A stretch of 64,000 bases of DNA from the NCBI GenBank assembly GCA_965243105.1, contig CBDEUC010000002.1, positions 248,001 through 312,000 on the forward strand. The letters are read 5' to 3'. The notes below the pieces were generated by a model that was not told where the DNA came from, ran no database searches, and worked only from the letters and a program-made list of their open reading frames with translations. The position numbers and the translations under genes are program-made. Shown one piece after another: positions 26,254-36,166 of this stretch (within the stretch, counting starts at the first letter, position 1; each line of letters opens with the position of its first letter). This stretch comes from WLWS01 sp965243105 (GTDB lineage: Bacteria > Pseudomonadota > Gammaproteobacteria > Eutrophobiales > Eutrophobiaceae).

Positions 26254-27019
26254 ATGCCTCTCGAAATCTACCAGGTTACAAGTACTGTCGCTTTGTGGCA
26301 TGACATTATTTGCAGGTGTAGCGCTGGCGCAGGAAGCTACTGAACCTGAAACCGAGGGATCCATTGGTCGTATGGGCGATTCAGCGGTTGTTGATGTGAA
26401 CACCTACGAGTTTTCTCCTGCTGAGAGAAAAATCTGGCTGAATGACCACCTGCAAAATGTCGAGAAGCCTGCTCGTCTGTATTACGAGTTTGTAAAGTCA
26501 GGCACATATGAAGAAGGGTTTACCGATGCAGTCTACCTCGACATTATTGAAATAAATGACGACGGTAGCAAAAATGCAGAACTGGAGTTTTTCACGGCGG
26601 ACCGCCAGCAGCAGGCCAGCCGAGACAACCTGAGTAACATTACCGGCAATCCCGTGATCGGCATTTATATGCAGGGCGATGTTGTCGAAATGAACCGTAT
26701 TACCGATGGACACTGGCGCTACTTTCAACGAAGGATCAAGATGGCATTTTCTGAGAGCGCTGAAATTACCAATGTTGATATCGACTTTAATGGCTCTGTT
26801 GTAGAAGGGGAAAAGATAGCAATTTCGCCTTATATAAAGGACCCGAGGCGTAAGGATTTCGCCAGGTTTGCAGACAAATCTTACGAGTTTATTTTCTCGG
26901 ATAATATACCGGGCTCCCTGTACCAGATACGCACGGTCATACCCGATAGCTCTGGCAAGGCTACAGAAGCCCTGATTGAAGAAACCCTGACTCTAAAAAG
27001 CTACGAGGTAAAAAGCTAG
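26246..27019 (+). CDS. Exported protein of unknown function in the xox cluster
   Basis: About 257 residues from the ATG at 26246 (an ATG at 26243 is equally possible), with GGGGTGA just upstream. It has a signal peptide ending near AGVALAQ and an acidic, beta-rich mature part. Distinct stretches are YEFSPAERKIWLNDHLQNV near 43, GNPVIGIYMQGDVVEMNR near 131 and the SYEF...YQIRTVIPDS region near 210-232. No cofactor motif is seen. The overlap with xoxJ ties it to methanol oxidation. It might be an accessory or maturation factor; I do not recognise the family. Confidence 0.75.
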   Translation: MTKCLSKSTRLQVLSLCGMTLFAGVALAQEATEPETEGSIGRMGDSAVVDVNTYEFSPAERKIWLNDHLQNVEKPARLYYEFVKSGTYEEGFTDAVYLDIIEINDDGSKNAELEFFTADRQQQASRDNLSNITGNPVIGIYMQGDVVEMNRITDGHWRYFQRRIKMAFSESAEITNVDIDFNGSVVEGEKIAISPYIKDPRRKDFARFADKSYEFIFSDNIPGSLYQIRTVIPDSSGKATEALIEETLTLKSYEVKS

Positions 27020-27045
27020 CTTTTGTTGCCCGGTCATTCTCGCTG

Positions 27046-29799
27046 CTAAGCTGCGCTGAGTTTAACCGCGCAGTACTTGAATTCCGGAATTTTCCCAAAC
27101 GGGTCGAGTGCCTCGTTTGTGAGTAAATTGGCCGCGGCTTCCTTGAACGCGAAGGACATCAATACGACACCGGGCTGCATATGGATCGTTGGCCTGGCCT
27201 TGACCTCTATTTTCCCTCTCCTGGACTCGATAGATAACATTCCGTTTTCATCCAGGTCCATCTTTTCCAGGTCATCTGGATTAATGAAGACAGTAGGTAC
27301 GGGCTCGATGGCGTCAAGGACAAAGGAGTGCCTTGTCATTGTTCCCGTATGCCAATGTTCCAGCTGACGCGCGGTAATAAAGACGAATGGGTACTTATCA
27401 TCGGGTAGTTCGTCAGCTTCAATATGCTCTGCAGGGACAAATCTTCCTTTGCCATCATCTGTAGGAAATTCGCCACCACGAAATATCACCGGTTCCCCCG
27501 GGTCACCCTCATTTTGCAGGGGGTAGGTGAGGGAATGTTCCTGTTCAAGTCTCTCCCAGGTAATACCTCCCATGCTGGGGGTCGCCTGCCTGACTTCTTC
27601 AAATACCACTTGCGCGGAATCATAGTGCCAATCAAGACCGATTCCCTTGCCAAGCTCGTTGATGATCCACAGATCCTGTCTCGCCTCACCCGGGGGATCA
27701 ATTGCCTGCCTTGCCAACTGCACTCGTCGGTCAGTGTTAGTGAAAGTACCGCTTTTTTCAGCGAAAGCGGAGGCTGGTAATATCACATCCGCAAAGCTGC
27801 AGGTTTCGGTGAAAAATATGTCCTGTATTACCAGGTGTTCCAGCTTTGCCAGCGCTTCACGTGCATGGTTAAGATTGGGATCAGACATGGCAGGGTTTTC
27901 ACCCATGATATACATGCCTCTTATTTCATCATCGTGGATGGCATGCATGATTTCTACAACCGTCAGGCCAGCTTTTGAATCGAGCTCGGTTCCCCAGAGG
28001 TCTTCAAATTTTTCACGGGCCCTTGCATCGCTGACAGGACGATAGTCCGGGTACATCATTGGTATCAGCCCGACGTCGGATGCGCCCTGGACATTGTTCT
28101 GGCCGCGCAGGGGATGCAGGCCGGTGCCTGGCCTGCCAACCTGGCCGGTTAACAGGGCTAGTGAAATCAGGCAACGAGCGTTATCCGTACCATGGACATG
28201 CTGGGAAATTCCCATGCCCCAGAAAATAATGGATTTACCTGCGGTGGCGTAAAGTCGAGCTACGGTTCGAATCGTATTCGCGTCGATTCCGCATATTCGA
28301 CTTACTTTTTCAGGGTCATAATCCTGGACGGTTTTCTTTAGTTCGGCAAATCCGTCAGTATGCTGTTCAATGAACTCCCTGTTTTCCAGTCCCTCATCAA
28401 TGATGGTGTGCATTATTGCGTTGAGCAGGGGGACGTCGGTTGAAGGTCGCAGGGGCAGATAATGTTCGGCATGACGTGCCATTTCAGACGCGTAGGGTTC
28501 AATGACAATCAGCTTGCTACCATTACGCACCGCATTCTTCATAAAAGTTGCAGCAACCGGGTGGTTCGCTGTAGGTCGCGCCCCGATCACTATCATGACA
28601 TCTGCGGTAGTCCCATCCTCGACCTGGTTTGAAACCGCCCCCGAGCCGATCGTCTCAAGTAATGCCGCCACCGAGGAGGCATGGCAAAGTCTCGTACAAT
28701 GGTCGACGTTGTTGTTACCAAATCCCGTTCGAACCAGCTTCTGGAACAGGTAGGCTTCCTCGTTGCTTCCCTTGGCACTGCCGAAGCCTGCAAGTGCAGG
28801 GCTGCCATTCCTTTCCTTGATTAGATTAATCCCGTCACAGGCTTTTTGCAGGGCCTCTTCCCAACTGGCTTCGCGAAAATACTTGTGGATGTCCTCCTGG
28901 TCGATTAGCTCCGGGGTCTTGACGGCATCATCCCGTCGGACAAGGGGCCTGGTAAGGCGATCGGGATGGTGGACATAGTCAAATCCGAAGCGCCCCTTTA
29001 CGCACAGGCGGCTCTGGTTTGCCGGACCGTTTCTTCCCTCGACGTACTGTATCCTGTTGTCCCTGATATTGAATGTTAGCAGGCAGCCAACTCCGCAGTA
29101 GGGGCAAATGGAATCAACTTTCTTGTCAGGTAACTCCGCAGCCACATTATTTGCAGGCATAAGCGCGCCGGTAGGGCAGGCCTGGACACATTCACCGCAT
29201 GCAACACAGGAGCTATCGCCCATGGGATCACCGATATCAAAGGTGATTTCAGAATGTTTTCCACGAAACGCATATCCAATGACGTCGTTGGCCTGTTCTT
29301 CACGACAGGCACGAACGCAACGGTTGCACTGAATGCAGGCATCAAGATTAACAGACATTGCCGGGTGCGAATTATCGGAAGCGGGCTGTTCTCTTTGTTC
29401 GAAGCGCGCCTCCTTTACATCAAGTTCTTCGCACCAATAGTCCAGTTCTGAAGTCGGAGTGTAGGGGGACTTACCTTGCTCCGGCATATCCGATAACAGC
29501 AGCTCCAGGACCATTTTCTGGGAATGAAGAGCCCTGTCGCTGGTGCTTTGTACTTTCATGTTTTCCGTGGGGACGCGGCAGCAGGAGGGTGCTAATGCAC
29601 GTTCGCCATCAATTTCGACAACACAGGCGCGGCAGTTTCCGTCACTACGATAGCCTTCCTTGTAACAAAGCCGGGGTATCGTTGTGCCGTGTCTTTCAGC
29701 AGCTTCAAGTATGGTTTCCCCCTCGTAGGCGGAAATTGCTTCACCATTCAACTCAAATTGGGTAGTTACCTGTGGAATAGTCTCGGGGTTTACGGCCAT
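27046..29799 (-). CDS. NAD-dependent formate dehydrogenase, catalytic alpha subunit
   Basis: A 917-residue cytoplasmic molybdenum/tungsten enzyme that oxidises formate to CO2. Order of parts: 2Fe-2S domain (Cys45, Cys56, Cys59, Cys73/74), a His/Cys-rich region and two 4Fe-4S motifs (CIQCNRCVRAC and CVACGECVQAC). Then comes the MopB 4Fe-4S motif CPYCGVGC and the active-site Cys in RLCHASS, the Cys version of the selenocysteine site. A C-terminal molybdopterin-dinucleotide-binding domain closes the protein. It lies six bases after its beta subunit and is the last gene of the long minus-strand operon. It resembles the Fdh1A/FdsA type; metal preference (W or Mo) cannot be decided. Confidence 0.93.
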   Translation of the reverse strand: MAVNPETIPQVTTQFELNGEAISAYEGETILEAAERHGTTIPRLCYKEGYRSDGNCRACVVEIDGERALAPSCCRVPTENMKVQSTSDRALHSQKMVLELLLSDMPEQGKSPYTPTSELDYWCEELDVKEARFEQREQPASDNSHPAMSVNLDACIQCNRCVRACREEQANDVIGYAFRGKHSEITFDIGDPMGDSSCVACGECVQACPTGALMPANNVAAELPDKKVDSICPYCGVGCLLTFNIRDNRIQYVEGRNGPANQSRLCVKGRFGFDYVHHPDRLTRPLVRRDDAVKTPELIDQEDIHKYFREASWEEALQKACDGINLIKERNGSPALAGFGSAKGSNEEAYLFQKLVRTGFGNNNVDHCTRLCHASSVAALLETIGSGAVSNQVEDGTTADVMIVIGARPTANHPVAATFMKNAVRNGSKLIVIEPYASEMARHAEHYLPLRPSTDVPLLNAIMHTIIDEGLENREFIEQHTDGFAELKKTVQDYDPEKVSRICGIDANTIRTVARLYATAGKSIIFWGMGISQHVHGTDNARCLISLALLTGQVGRPGTGLHPLRGQNNVQGASDVGLIPMMYPDYRPVSDARAREKFEDLWGTELDSKAGLTVVEIMHAIHDDEIRGMYIMGENPAMSDPNLNHAREALAKLEHLVIQDIFFTETCSFADVILPASAFAEKSGTFTNTDRRVQLARQAIDPPGEARQDLWIINELGKGIGLDWHYDSAQVVFEEVRQATPSMGGITWERLEQEHSLTYPLQNEGDPGEPVIFRGGEFPTDDGKGRFVPAEHIEADELPDDKYPFVFITARQLEHWHTGTMTRHSFVLDAIEPVPTVFINPDDLEKMDLDENGMLSIESRRGKIEVKARPTIHMQPGVVLMSFAFKEAAANLLTNEALDPFGKIPEFKYCAVKLSAA

Positions 29800-29805
29800 T
29801 TTTTC

Positions 29806-31470
29806 TTACTCACTAAATTCTTCTGGAAAATACCGGATAGCGGTGCGAAGCGGATTAGGGGCTGCCTGTCCGAGCCCACAAATCGATGCGTCCTCCATGA
29901 CCCGCGAGAGCTCCTCAAGCAGTGGTAAATCCCACTTGTTTCGGGCCATCAGGGTGGTGGCCTTGGCAGTACCAACCCTGCAGGGCGTGCATTGTCCGCA
30001 GGATTCATCTTCAAAAAATTTCATGGCGTTGAGGGCCAGCTTGCGCGCACTATCATGCCTGGAAAATACAATCACAGCTGCTGAGCCAATAAAGCTACCA
30101 TGCTCCTGCAGGGTGTCAAAATCAAGGGGAACGTCACCCAGTGACGCAGGCAACATTCCTCCCGATGCGCCACCGGGAAAATAGCCATAAAACTCATGAC
30201 CATCAAGCATCCCGCCACAATATTCATCGATGAGTTCACGAACGCTGATGCCGGCCGGGGCAAGATGTACACCCGGCTTTTTCACGCGCCCGCTGACGGA
30301 GAATGAACGTAAGCCCTTGCGACCGTTGCGTCCGTGGGATGTGAACCATTCTGCACCTTTCTCCAGGATTTCCCGGACCCAGTGTAAGGATTCCATGTTG
30401 TGTTCCAGCGTTGGCCTGCCGAACAAGCCGACCTGGGCAACATAGGGAGGACGCAGGCGGGGCATGCCTCGCTTGCCTTCAATAGATTCGATCATTGCGG
30501 ATTCTTCACCGCATATATAGGCACCGGCACCACGGCGCAGGTGAAGTTCCGGGAGGTCAAAATCTGCAGAACTACGCAAGGTCTCCAGCTCATTCAAAAG
30601 GATATCCCTGCAGCCTGCATATTCATCACGAAGATAAATATAGACGGCTTTCGCGTCTATGGCCCACGAGGCGATTAACGCCCCTTCAATAAAACGATGG
30701 GGATCTTTTTCAAGGTAATGACGATCTTTGAACGTACCGGGCTCTCCTTCGTCAATATTAATGGCGATAAGCTTTGGGGCCGCCTGGTCCCTGAGAATTC
30801 GCCACTTTCGCCCCAGGGGGAAACCTGCGCCGCCGAGCCCACGGAGATTTGAGTTCTCCAGGGTTGAAATTACCTCTTCTGGCTCTAGCTTTCCGGACAG
30901 GCAATCCCTGTAGATCGCATATCCACCGTCTGCGGAGTAGCTGGCGTAATCCAGGTAATCGCCTGTTGAAATCCTCGCTTCCCCTTTCTCTACGGCAGTG
31001 CTTACCGATTCTTTTGTCGCCCCTTCCACTGGATTCGTCCCTACCACGGCAACTGGCGCGGACTGGCACCTGCCTACGCAGGGTACTTCCTGTATACGAA
31101 CACTATCGCCATGTAAGGACTGGAGCTCCTCGATGAGTTTTTCTGAACCCGATAATTCACAGGTCAGCGAATTGCAAACGCGAACTGTCAGCGGAGGAGG
31201 GGATGCATCTCCACTCTTTATGACATCAAAATGGTGGTAAAAAGTTGCAACTTCAAATATTTCTGCCGTGGACAACTTCATCTTGTGTGCCAGGGCTCGA
31301 ATATGATTTTCAGAGATACAATGATAGGTGTCCTGGATTAAATGAAGATATTCAATCAGCAGGTCTCGTTGTAAGGGCATATCAGCAAGCAACTCATCAA
31401 CCTGTTGCCTGCTTTGCGGGTCGACGATTCGATTCTTGTCGCGACCTTTAAATTTCATTTTTTGCTTCAT
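29806..31470 (-). CDS. NAD-dependent formate dehydrogenase, fused gamma-beta subunit
   Basis: A 554-residue diaphorase subunit. Residues about 20-160 are a NuoE/FdsG-like thioredoxin fold with 2Fe-2S cysteines (CNSLTC and CVGRC). Residues about 205-540 are NuoF-like, with the NADH motif GLRGLGGAGFP, the FMN region and the 4Fe-4S motif CGQCTPCRVG near residue 500. The fusion matches the two-subunit tungsten formate dehydrogenase 1 (Fdh1AB) layout of methylotrophs. The start overlaps the fhcC stop by four bases, coupling formate oxidation to the formate-producing Fhc complex. Confidence 0.92.
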   Translation of the reverse strand: MKQKMKFKGRDKNRIVDPQSRQQVDELLADMPLQRDLLIEYLHLIQDTYHCISENHIRALAHKMKLSTAEIFEVATFYHHFDVIKSGDASPPPLTVRVCNSLTCELSGSEKLIEELQSLHGDSVRIQEVPCVGRCQSAPVAVVGTNPVEGATKESVSTAVEKGEARISTGDYLDYASYSADGGYAIYRDCLSGKLEPEEVISTLENSNLRGLGGAGFPLGRKWRILRDQAAPKLIAINIDEGEPGTFKDRHYLEKDPHRFIEGALIASWAIDAKAVYIYLRDEYAGCRDILLNELETLRSSADFDLPELHLRRGAGAYICGEESAMIESIEGKRGMPRLRPPYVAQVGLFGRPTLEHNMESLHWVREILEKGAEWFTSHGRNGRKGLRSFSVSGRVKKPGVHLAPAGISVRELIDEYCGGMLDGHEFYGYFPGGASGGMLPASLGDVPLDFDTLQEHGSFIGSAAVIVFSRHDSARKLALNAMKFFEDESCGQCTPCRVGTAKATTLMARNKWDLPLLEELSRVMEDASICGLGQAAPNPLRTAIRYFPEEFSE

Positions 31471-32300
31471 TTCACCAATCTTGCGTTTTTCAGCACGAGA
31501 ATTTCACCAAGCCCACCCACCGACTCGTCACCAGAATATCGAACGGCTTCCGGGCCAAATCCACTGAACACTTCAAAAACTTCGCAGGAAGTGGCCAGTT
31601 GTTTAAAAAGCAGTCGCAGGAATTCAATTTTCAGGTATCCACAATTTCTAAAAGTGGGTACCAGTCTTCTTGGTTTCCTGGCCAGGACAATCGTTCCTCG
31701 CCGCATGCCCATCCCAATGTAAGCCCCTGTTTTTCCGAGAATAATAATAGTGCCTGCGAGCATTTTGCAGGCAGTAAATTCTCCGGACTGGCCGAACACA
31801 ACAATGGTTCCCCTGCGCATGCGCTCTCCGGCGCGGTCACCGGTGTTTCCGTGCACAATAATCGTACCACCACTCATACCGGAGGCTTTACCCTGCTGTA
31901 CCGCACCCAGGTAATCACTGCTATTTCCAAAAACTTCTATCTTGCCATTACTCATTGAGGCCCCGGTCCAGCAGGCCGTGTCGCCGTGCACCTGGATCTT
32001 GCCACCTGTCATGGCACTGCCGAGGAAGTCGCCAGCGTCGCCCTCTACCAGGATTTCTCCTGCAGTCATTCGGGCACCGATGTGTGTCAGCCTGGTACCG
32101 CTATTTTTGAAGCGTATATTATCCGTGTTCGTGCCACTAATCTTGAACAATTCCGACACTTTTATGCTTTCATTTCCGTAATTTAGCTTCAAATTGCCAA
32201 TTTCATGCTTATCCTTGCCCTGGAGAAGATTCGGGACAATGCAGGAGACGTTTAATGGGAAGCGGAGTTCCGTCCTGAGAGTCAGTGTCAGCGCCGTCAC
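31467..32300 (-). CDS. fhcC: Formyltransferase/hydrolase complex subunit FhcC
   Basis: A 277-residue beta-helix subunit related to FwdC/FmdC of formylmethanofuran dehydrogenase. It has the repeating G-x-x-G-x-x-M-x-x-G pattern (GAxM...GGxI...G) from about residue 75 to 205. It starts at a GTG overlapping the fhcD stop (GTGA). With FhcA, FhcB and FhcD it forms the bacterial complex that transfers the formyl group from H4MPT and hydrolyses it to formate. This is the copy adjoining formate dehydrogenase; a second copy lies at 38022-38831. Confidence 0.92.
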   Translation of the reverse strand: MTALTLTLRTELRFPLNVSCIVPNLLQGKDKHEIGNLKLNYGNESIKVSELFKISGTNTDNIRFKNSGTRLTHIGARMTAGEILVEGDAGDFLGSAMTGGKIQVHGDTACWTGASMSNGKIEVFGNSSDYLGAVQQGKASGMSGGTIIVHGNTGDRAGERMRRGTIVVFGQSGEFTACKMLAGTIIILGKTGAYIGMGMRRGTIVLARKPRRLVPTFRNCGYLKIEFLRLLFKQLATSCEVFEVFSGFGPEAVRYSGDESVGGLGEILVLKNARLVK

Positions 32301-33193
32301 GAGAGGATATCCCTGAGCTTGAAGTGATAGGGCCCGAGTTTGCCGCCATAGTTGCCAGCACTGATGCGGTAAATGCCTTTTCCGGGGCCGAATTTACATA
32401 CTGCTCGAATACCATCATGCATGGCCTGGCTTATCGCTTCTTCGTTTAATCCGTCGATTACTATTTCAAGCACAGACCCAACGTTTTCGTCGAGTTTCGA
32501 ATCTACCTGGCCCTTGAGGGTAGGGCAGTAGACCTCGTTGGTTGAAGCCGGCAGGAACTTGTACTTTGAGCCAATCTTGGAGCCGGAACCAACAATTCCA
32601 CCGGGAAAAGTCGTCACGGCCCCATGTACTTTACGAATAGCCTGTACAGCCTTTTCGCAGGCTGCCAGGCCGAGCCGTGAGGTTTTGGCAAGAACGAGGA
32701 AATTTCCACCCCCAATTGCTGGAACAATCCCGGTGGTTTCCTCGCAAACGAATTCCCCATGCATAACCGGAATCCGCCAGTAGCGAATATCATTAACCAC
32801 CTTGGAAATCTGGTAACCGTCTCCGAAATAACGCAGGCTCTTGCCCAGGGGAATCATCTTGTCGCTGTGACTACCGGAGAAACAGGCACTCGTGGCAGTG
32901 GTCATCACTGACTGCCCCACCCTTTTTGTCAACTGATCCTGAAGCGCCGACCTGGACATTGCAAAAATAATGACAGCGATCCCCGGCCGTCCATCCGGGG
33001 TCTCTTCCGGCGTCAGTTCCCGTTCAATATCAGCTTCGCAGCCACAGGCAATCACTGATGAAGCGAAACCGGTAAGGGAATTCGCTGCCCGGTATGCCCA
33101 TTTAAGGGTCATGGCGGTAATAATTAACCGCGTTGCCTTCATGGGGAAGGCCTCGGCAAATGTGTCGTCGATTTGTACGCCGTTTATTTCCAT
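32297..33193 (-). CDS. fhcD: Formylmethanofuran:H4MPT formyltransferase subunit FhcD (set 1)
   Basis: A 298-residue formyltransferase (Ftr fold) that moves the formyl group between H4MPT and the methanofuran-type cofactor of the complex. The start at the ATG at 33193 makes the N-terminus (MEINGVQIDDTFAEAF) align exactly with the second copy. A TTG at 33202 would overlap the fhcA stop. Conserved blocks include LRYFGDGYQISK near 120, GGGNFLVLAK near 160, GSGSKIGSKYKFLPASTNE and RISAGNYGGKLG at the C-terminus. Four-base coupling with fhcC follows. Confidence 0.93.
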   Translation of the reverse strand: MEINGVQIDDTFAEAFPMKATRLIITAMTLKWAYRAANSLTGFASSVIACGCEADIERELTPEETPDGRPGIAVIIFAMSRSALQDQLTKRVGQSVMTTATSACFSGSHSDKMIPLGKSLRYFGDGYQISKVVNDIRYWRIPVMHGEFVCEETTGIVPAIGGGNFLVLAKTSRLGLAACEKAVQAIRKVHGAVTTFPGGIVGSGSKIGSKYKFLPASTNEVYCPTLKGQVDSKLDENVGSVLEIVIDGLNEEAISQAMHDGIRAVCKFGPGKGIYRISAGNYGGKLGPYHFKLRDILS

Positions 33194-33198
33194 GTCAT

Positions 33199-34860
33199 TC
33201 AATCGTTGTTGCAGGCGTGTATTACCTGCTCCCTGTTACTGTAACTTTGCAATTCATCGTTACTGATAGGGTAATTGCCAAAACTAACGGTCTGGAAGCG
33301 ATCAAAATATCGCTTCAGCTGCTTCTCGATGCCGTTATCAAATTCAGGTTTTACGGTGTTTACCTGGCCCTGGACGCTCTTTACAATTTTTCCGCTTTTC
33401 ACCACGATTTCACCGTTTTTCAGTACCAGGTCTGGTCTTGAGAACATCACTTCCTTGTCCTCATGGGGACTGTAAACCGTGATATCGGCCCTGGCGGTAA
33501 TTCCCAGGTGACCACGGTCCCGAAGCCCAAGGCTTCGTGCAGGTGCAGCACGAGTCATTATTGCAATTTCTTCCAGTGTATATTCCCTGTCGATGCTGGA
33601 AAGAATCGATGCTGCCTGCGCACCCGCATGAAGAGTAGATAACATGTCATTTCGAAACGATCGATCCATAAGCAGCTTGATCAGGTGAGGATACATTGTG
33701 AAGGGAGCACCGTTAGGATGGTCAGTGGTCAAAAATATGCGCCACGGATCATCAGCAAGAAGAAAAATTTCAAGCCCGATACACCATTGAAGTGCGTTTA
33801 CAAAATTCTTGTCACGATAACGGAAGGGCACGACACCGCAACCAGCGTCGCACTCGATATCCATGGAGTACCATTTTGCCGGGTGAGCATGCTCACTCCC
33901 TTTATGTTGCATCATGGTGTCACCTGAAATGGTGACAGTCTGACCAAACATAATCTGTCCTACATCTACAGATATGTTCCGGTTTTCGTTAAGAGCTTCT
34001 GCTATATGAGCAGCGCCAGAGGAAAACTTGCGATCTCCCTCATTACCGTAGCTGTGAAACTGGACGTGGGTCAGGTGAACTGGACGTCCCGCCATGGCGT
34101 CAATAGTTTTTAGCGTGGTATTTATGTTTCCGGGAACTCCAAGGTTACAACCATGAACGTGGAGCGGATGCGGTACACCAAGGTCAACCATTGCCTGGGA
34201 CAGGGTTTCAAGTATCTTCCTGGGACTTATTCCGTAGTGTGAATTGTTGTCATCCAGGTCAAGTGCACGCTGGTTAAATTTGAATGCATTGATTCCGCCT
34301 GGATTAACTACCTTGACAGCCATTGACTGGGAAGCATTTATACTCCAGGCAACGTAATCGTTAATGAGTTCCTGCTCTTGCCCCTTGTTTATAAGCCGCA
34401 GGAGGAAGTCATCATTACCGAGCAGGCTGTAGGCGCCCGTATCAATCATGGGTGTGTTCGCCATTTCCATGTGGGTCTGTCGCGCATTTGCCGGAATCAT
34501 TGCCGGCTCAAAGCAGCTTGTATACCCCATCTCAGCATAACGATATCCAGTGGAGTGAGACGTGGGGGTGATGTGTCCGCTTCCACCACGAGTTACCTTG
34601 CCGGCGTAATCAGGGTGCTCGATATGATCCTCAGGCATTAGCATCCTGGCAATATTTACCTTACCTCCACCAATGTGAGTGTGAATGTCTATACCCCCGG
34701 CCATTACTACCTTTCCGGAAACATCAATAGTTTTATCAATTTTCCTCTGGCGTCCGGGCTTTCTTGTTATTTTTCCATCCTCGATATAAATATCCTTCTT
34801 TTTGCCGGAGATTCCGTTATGAGGATCGTAAACAGTGCCACCTTTTAGGAGAATCAGCAT
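33199..34860 (-). CDS. fhcA: Formyltransferase/hydrolase complex subunit FhcA (set 1)
   Basis: A 553-residue amidohydrolase-fold subunit that hydrolyses the formyl group to formate. The metal site is visible: the HxH motif in GGIDIHTHIGG near residue 60, Lys in VKVVNPGG near 180 (the usual carboxylated Lys), HVHGCNLG near 230 and TTDHPNG near 380. It is only three bases from fhcB and eight to ten bases from the preferred fhcD start. The sequence is typical of bacterial FhcA and differs clearly from the second copy at 39749. Confidence 0.94.
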   Translation of the reverse strand: MLILLKGGTVYDPHNGISGKKKDIYIEDGKITRKPGRQRKIDKTIDVSGKVVMAGGIDIHTHIGGGKVNIARMLMPEDHIEHPDYAGKVTRGGSGHITPTSHSTGYRYAEMGYTSCFEPAMIPANARQTHMEMANTPMIDTGAYSLLGNDDFLLRLINKGQEQELINDYVAWSINASQSMAVKVVNPGGINAFKFNQRALDLDDNNSHYGISPRKILETLSQAMVDLGVPHPLHVHGCNLGVPGNINTTLKTIDAMAGRPVHLTHVQFHSYGNEGDRKFSSGAAHIAEALNENRNISVDVGQIMFGQTVTISGDTMMQHKGSEHAHPAKWYSMDIECDAGCGVVPFRYRDKNFVNALQWCIGLEIFLLADDPWRIFLTTDHPNGAPFTMYPHLIKLLMDRSFRNDMLSTLHAGAQAASILSSIDREYTLEEIAIMTRAAPARSLGLRDRGHLGITARADITVYSPHEDKEVMFSRPDLVLKNGEIVVKSGKIVKSVQGQVNTVKPEFDNGIEKQLKRYFDRFQTVSFGNYPISNDELQSYSNREQVIHACNND

Positions 34861-34863
34861 GCT

Positions 34864-36132
34864 TTATAGCCTCTCGTTTATAGCCTTGAGAACATCGGCA
34901 CAGCTGGGCAAGCCCATTTCTCTCAGCTTCTTCATTCGCAGGCTTACGGCGCTGTCTGCGCGGACAAGGTTCCCTTCATGGTCAAGACCCGGAGTCGCAA
35001 CTGGAATGAATACATCGGCTTCACGCGCTGCCCTGAGCGAGGGTCTTGATAGTACAATCGTCGGAGCCAGTGTCCTGGGTCTTGCGAGGGATGTATCAAA
35101 GCTTGAGATCCACAGCAGCAGGTCATTGGAATTTTCCCTGATGATTTTATCCGTTCCGTAGCTTTTTATATCGTGCCGAGGCGCGCCCTTGTCAAACTTT
35201 ACTCGAAGCGGAAAACCGCTCTGCCAGCTACAGACGCTTGAAAAGGAATTTGCACCATTGTTGCCGCTCAGGGAAAGACCAGCAAATCTCTGGTCAATAT
35301 TTAGAAGTCGTGTCATCGCGGCAATAAGCTGAACGCTCATGTCACCGGATTTAGGGTGTAGTTCAGCAGGGTCCCAGACGAAAACGCCGTAACTGCTTGA
35401 CCTGATGATCCTGGCAAGTTTTTTCAGCTTCGCCAGGTCCTTGCCGGGTAATGCCGCCTCTTCATATTTCCTGTTGCTTAGCATCGCCTGTAGAACGGAG
35501 AGGTATTCGTTCAGGGCCTTTTTACTGCAATTAATATTGAGGGCCCTGTCGCCATCCGGGCTTTTCCCATGACGTGTATCCAGGTTTTCGCCTAGGAATA
35601 CAATTTCCCTCCTGTTCTTGCCAAGCCCTGCCAGCGAAGCCTGGTTCCAGATGAATCGTTCAAAAAAGCGAGGATATTTTTCCCTGGTATCGGTTCCGAC
35701 AAAAATAACGGTGTCTGCTCGATTTTTTACTTCAGCAAATGTGGTCATGATGGAGCCATGGGTTTGCGCCACTTTTATATTGCTTAGCATGCTTTCACCG
35801 TGTGCATGGTCAACAATTGCATTACATTTCTCTGCAAGACACAGCAATTCTGCCGAGCCAGCCATATCTGTGGCACTTCCGGAAAACAGGGGCACCCTGG
35901 ATTCTCCGATCAGCGCGGCCGCGTCCTGGATGGCTTTATCGAGGGAAACTTCGTAGCCATTCACCATAGGGCTAATGGACGGTTCCTTTCTTTCAAAGAA
36001 TTTCTTAGCCCGGGCACAGCCTGCTGATATCACCGATAGTTCAGCCCCTGATTCGCTGACCACCAGGTCATCACAAATCAGGCTGCAAAAAGGGCAGGGT
36101 ACCTCTCGAAATGTTTTAGCTTTCTCTGCCAT
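34864..36132 (-). CDS. fhcB: Formyltransferase/hydrolase complex subunit FhcB (set 1)
   Basis: A 422-residue subunit related to the catalytic FwdB of formylmethanofuran dehydrogenase. The N-terminal cysteines remain (Cys13, Cys16, Cys20, Cys39), but where FwdB has its molybdenum/tungsten-binding Cys this protein reads DHAHGES with Ala110. That loss is expected for bacterial FhcB, which does not do redox chemistry. It probably serves as a structural scaffold for FhcA/C/D. It starts the second part of the minus-strand operon, 105 bases after the reductase gene, with an 18-base palindrome in the gap. Confidence 0.9.
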   Translation of the reverse strand: MAEKAKTFREVPCPFCSLICDDLVVSESGAELSVISAGCARAKKFFERKEPSISPMVNGYEVSLDKAIQDAAALIGESRVPLFSGSATDMAGSAELLCLAEKCNAIVDHAHGESMLSNIKVAQTHGSIMTTFAEVKNRADTVIFVGTDTREKYPRFFERFIWNQASLAGLGKNRREIVFLGENLDTRHGKSPDGDRALNINCSKKALNEYLSVLQAMLSNRKYEEAALPGKDLAKLKKLARIIRSSSYGVFVWDPAELHPKSGDMSVQLIAAMTRLLNIDQRFAGLSLSGNNGANSFSSVCSWQSGFPLRVKFDKGAPRHDIKSYGTDKIIRENSNDLLLWISSFDTSLARPRTLAPTIVLSRPSLRAAREADVFIPVATPGLDHEGNLVRADSAVSLRMKKLREMGLPSCADVLKAINERL

Positions 36133-36166
36133 TGACTCACATCATATAGAGCTTGAAGCAGCGTCG

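Noticed and set aside
27011..27024. Palindrome AAAAGCTAGCTTTT at the end of the xox operon
   Set aside because: It has no loop and contains the stop codon; likely a chance result of lysine-serine codons rather than a terminator.
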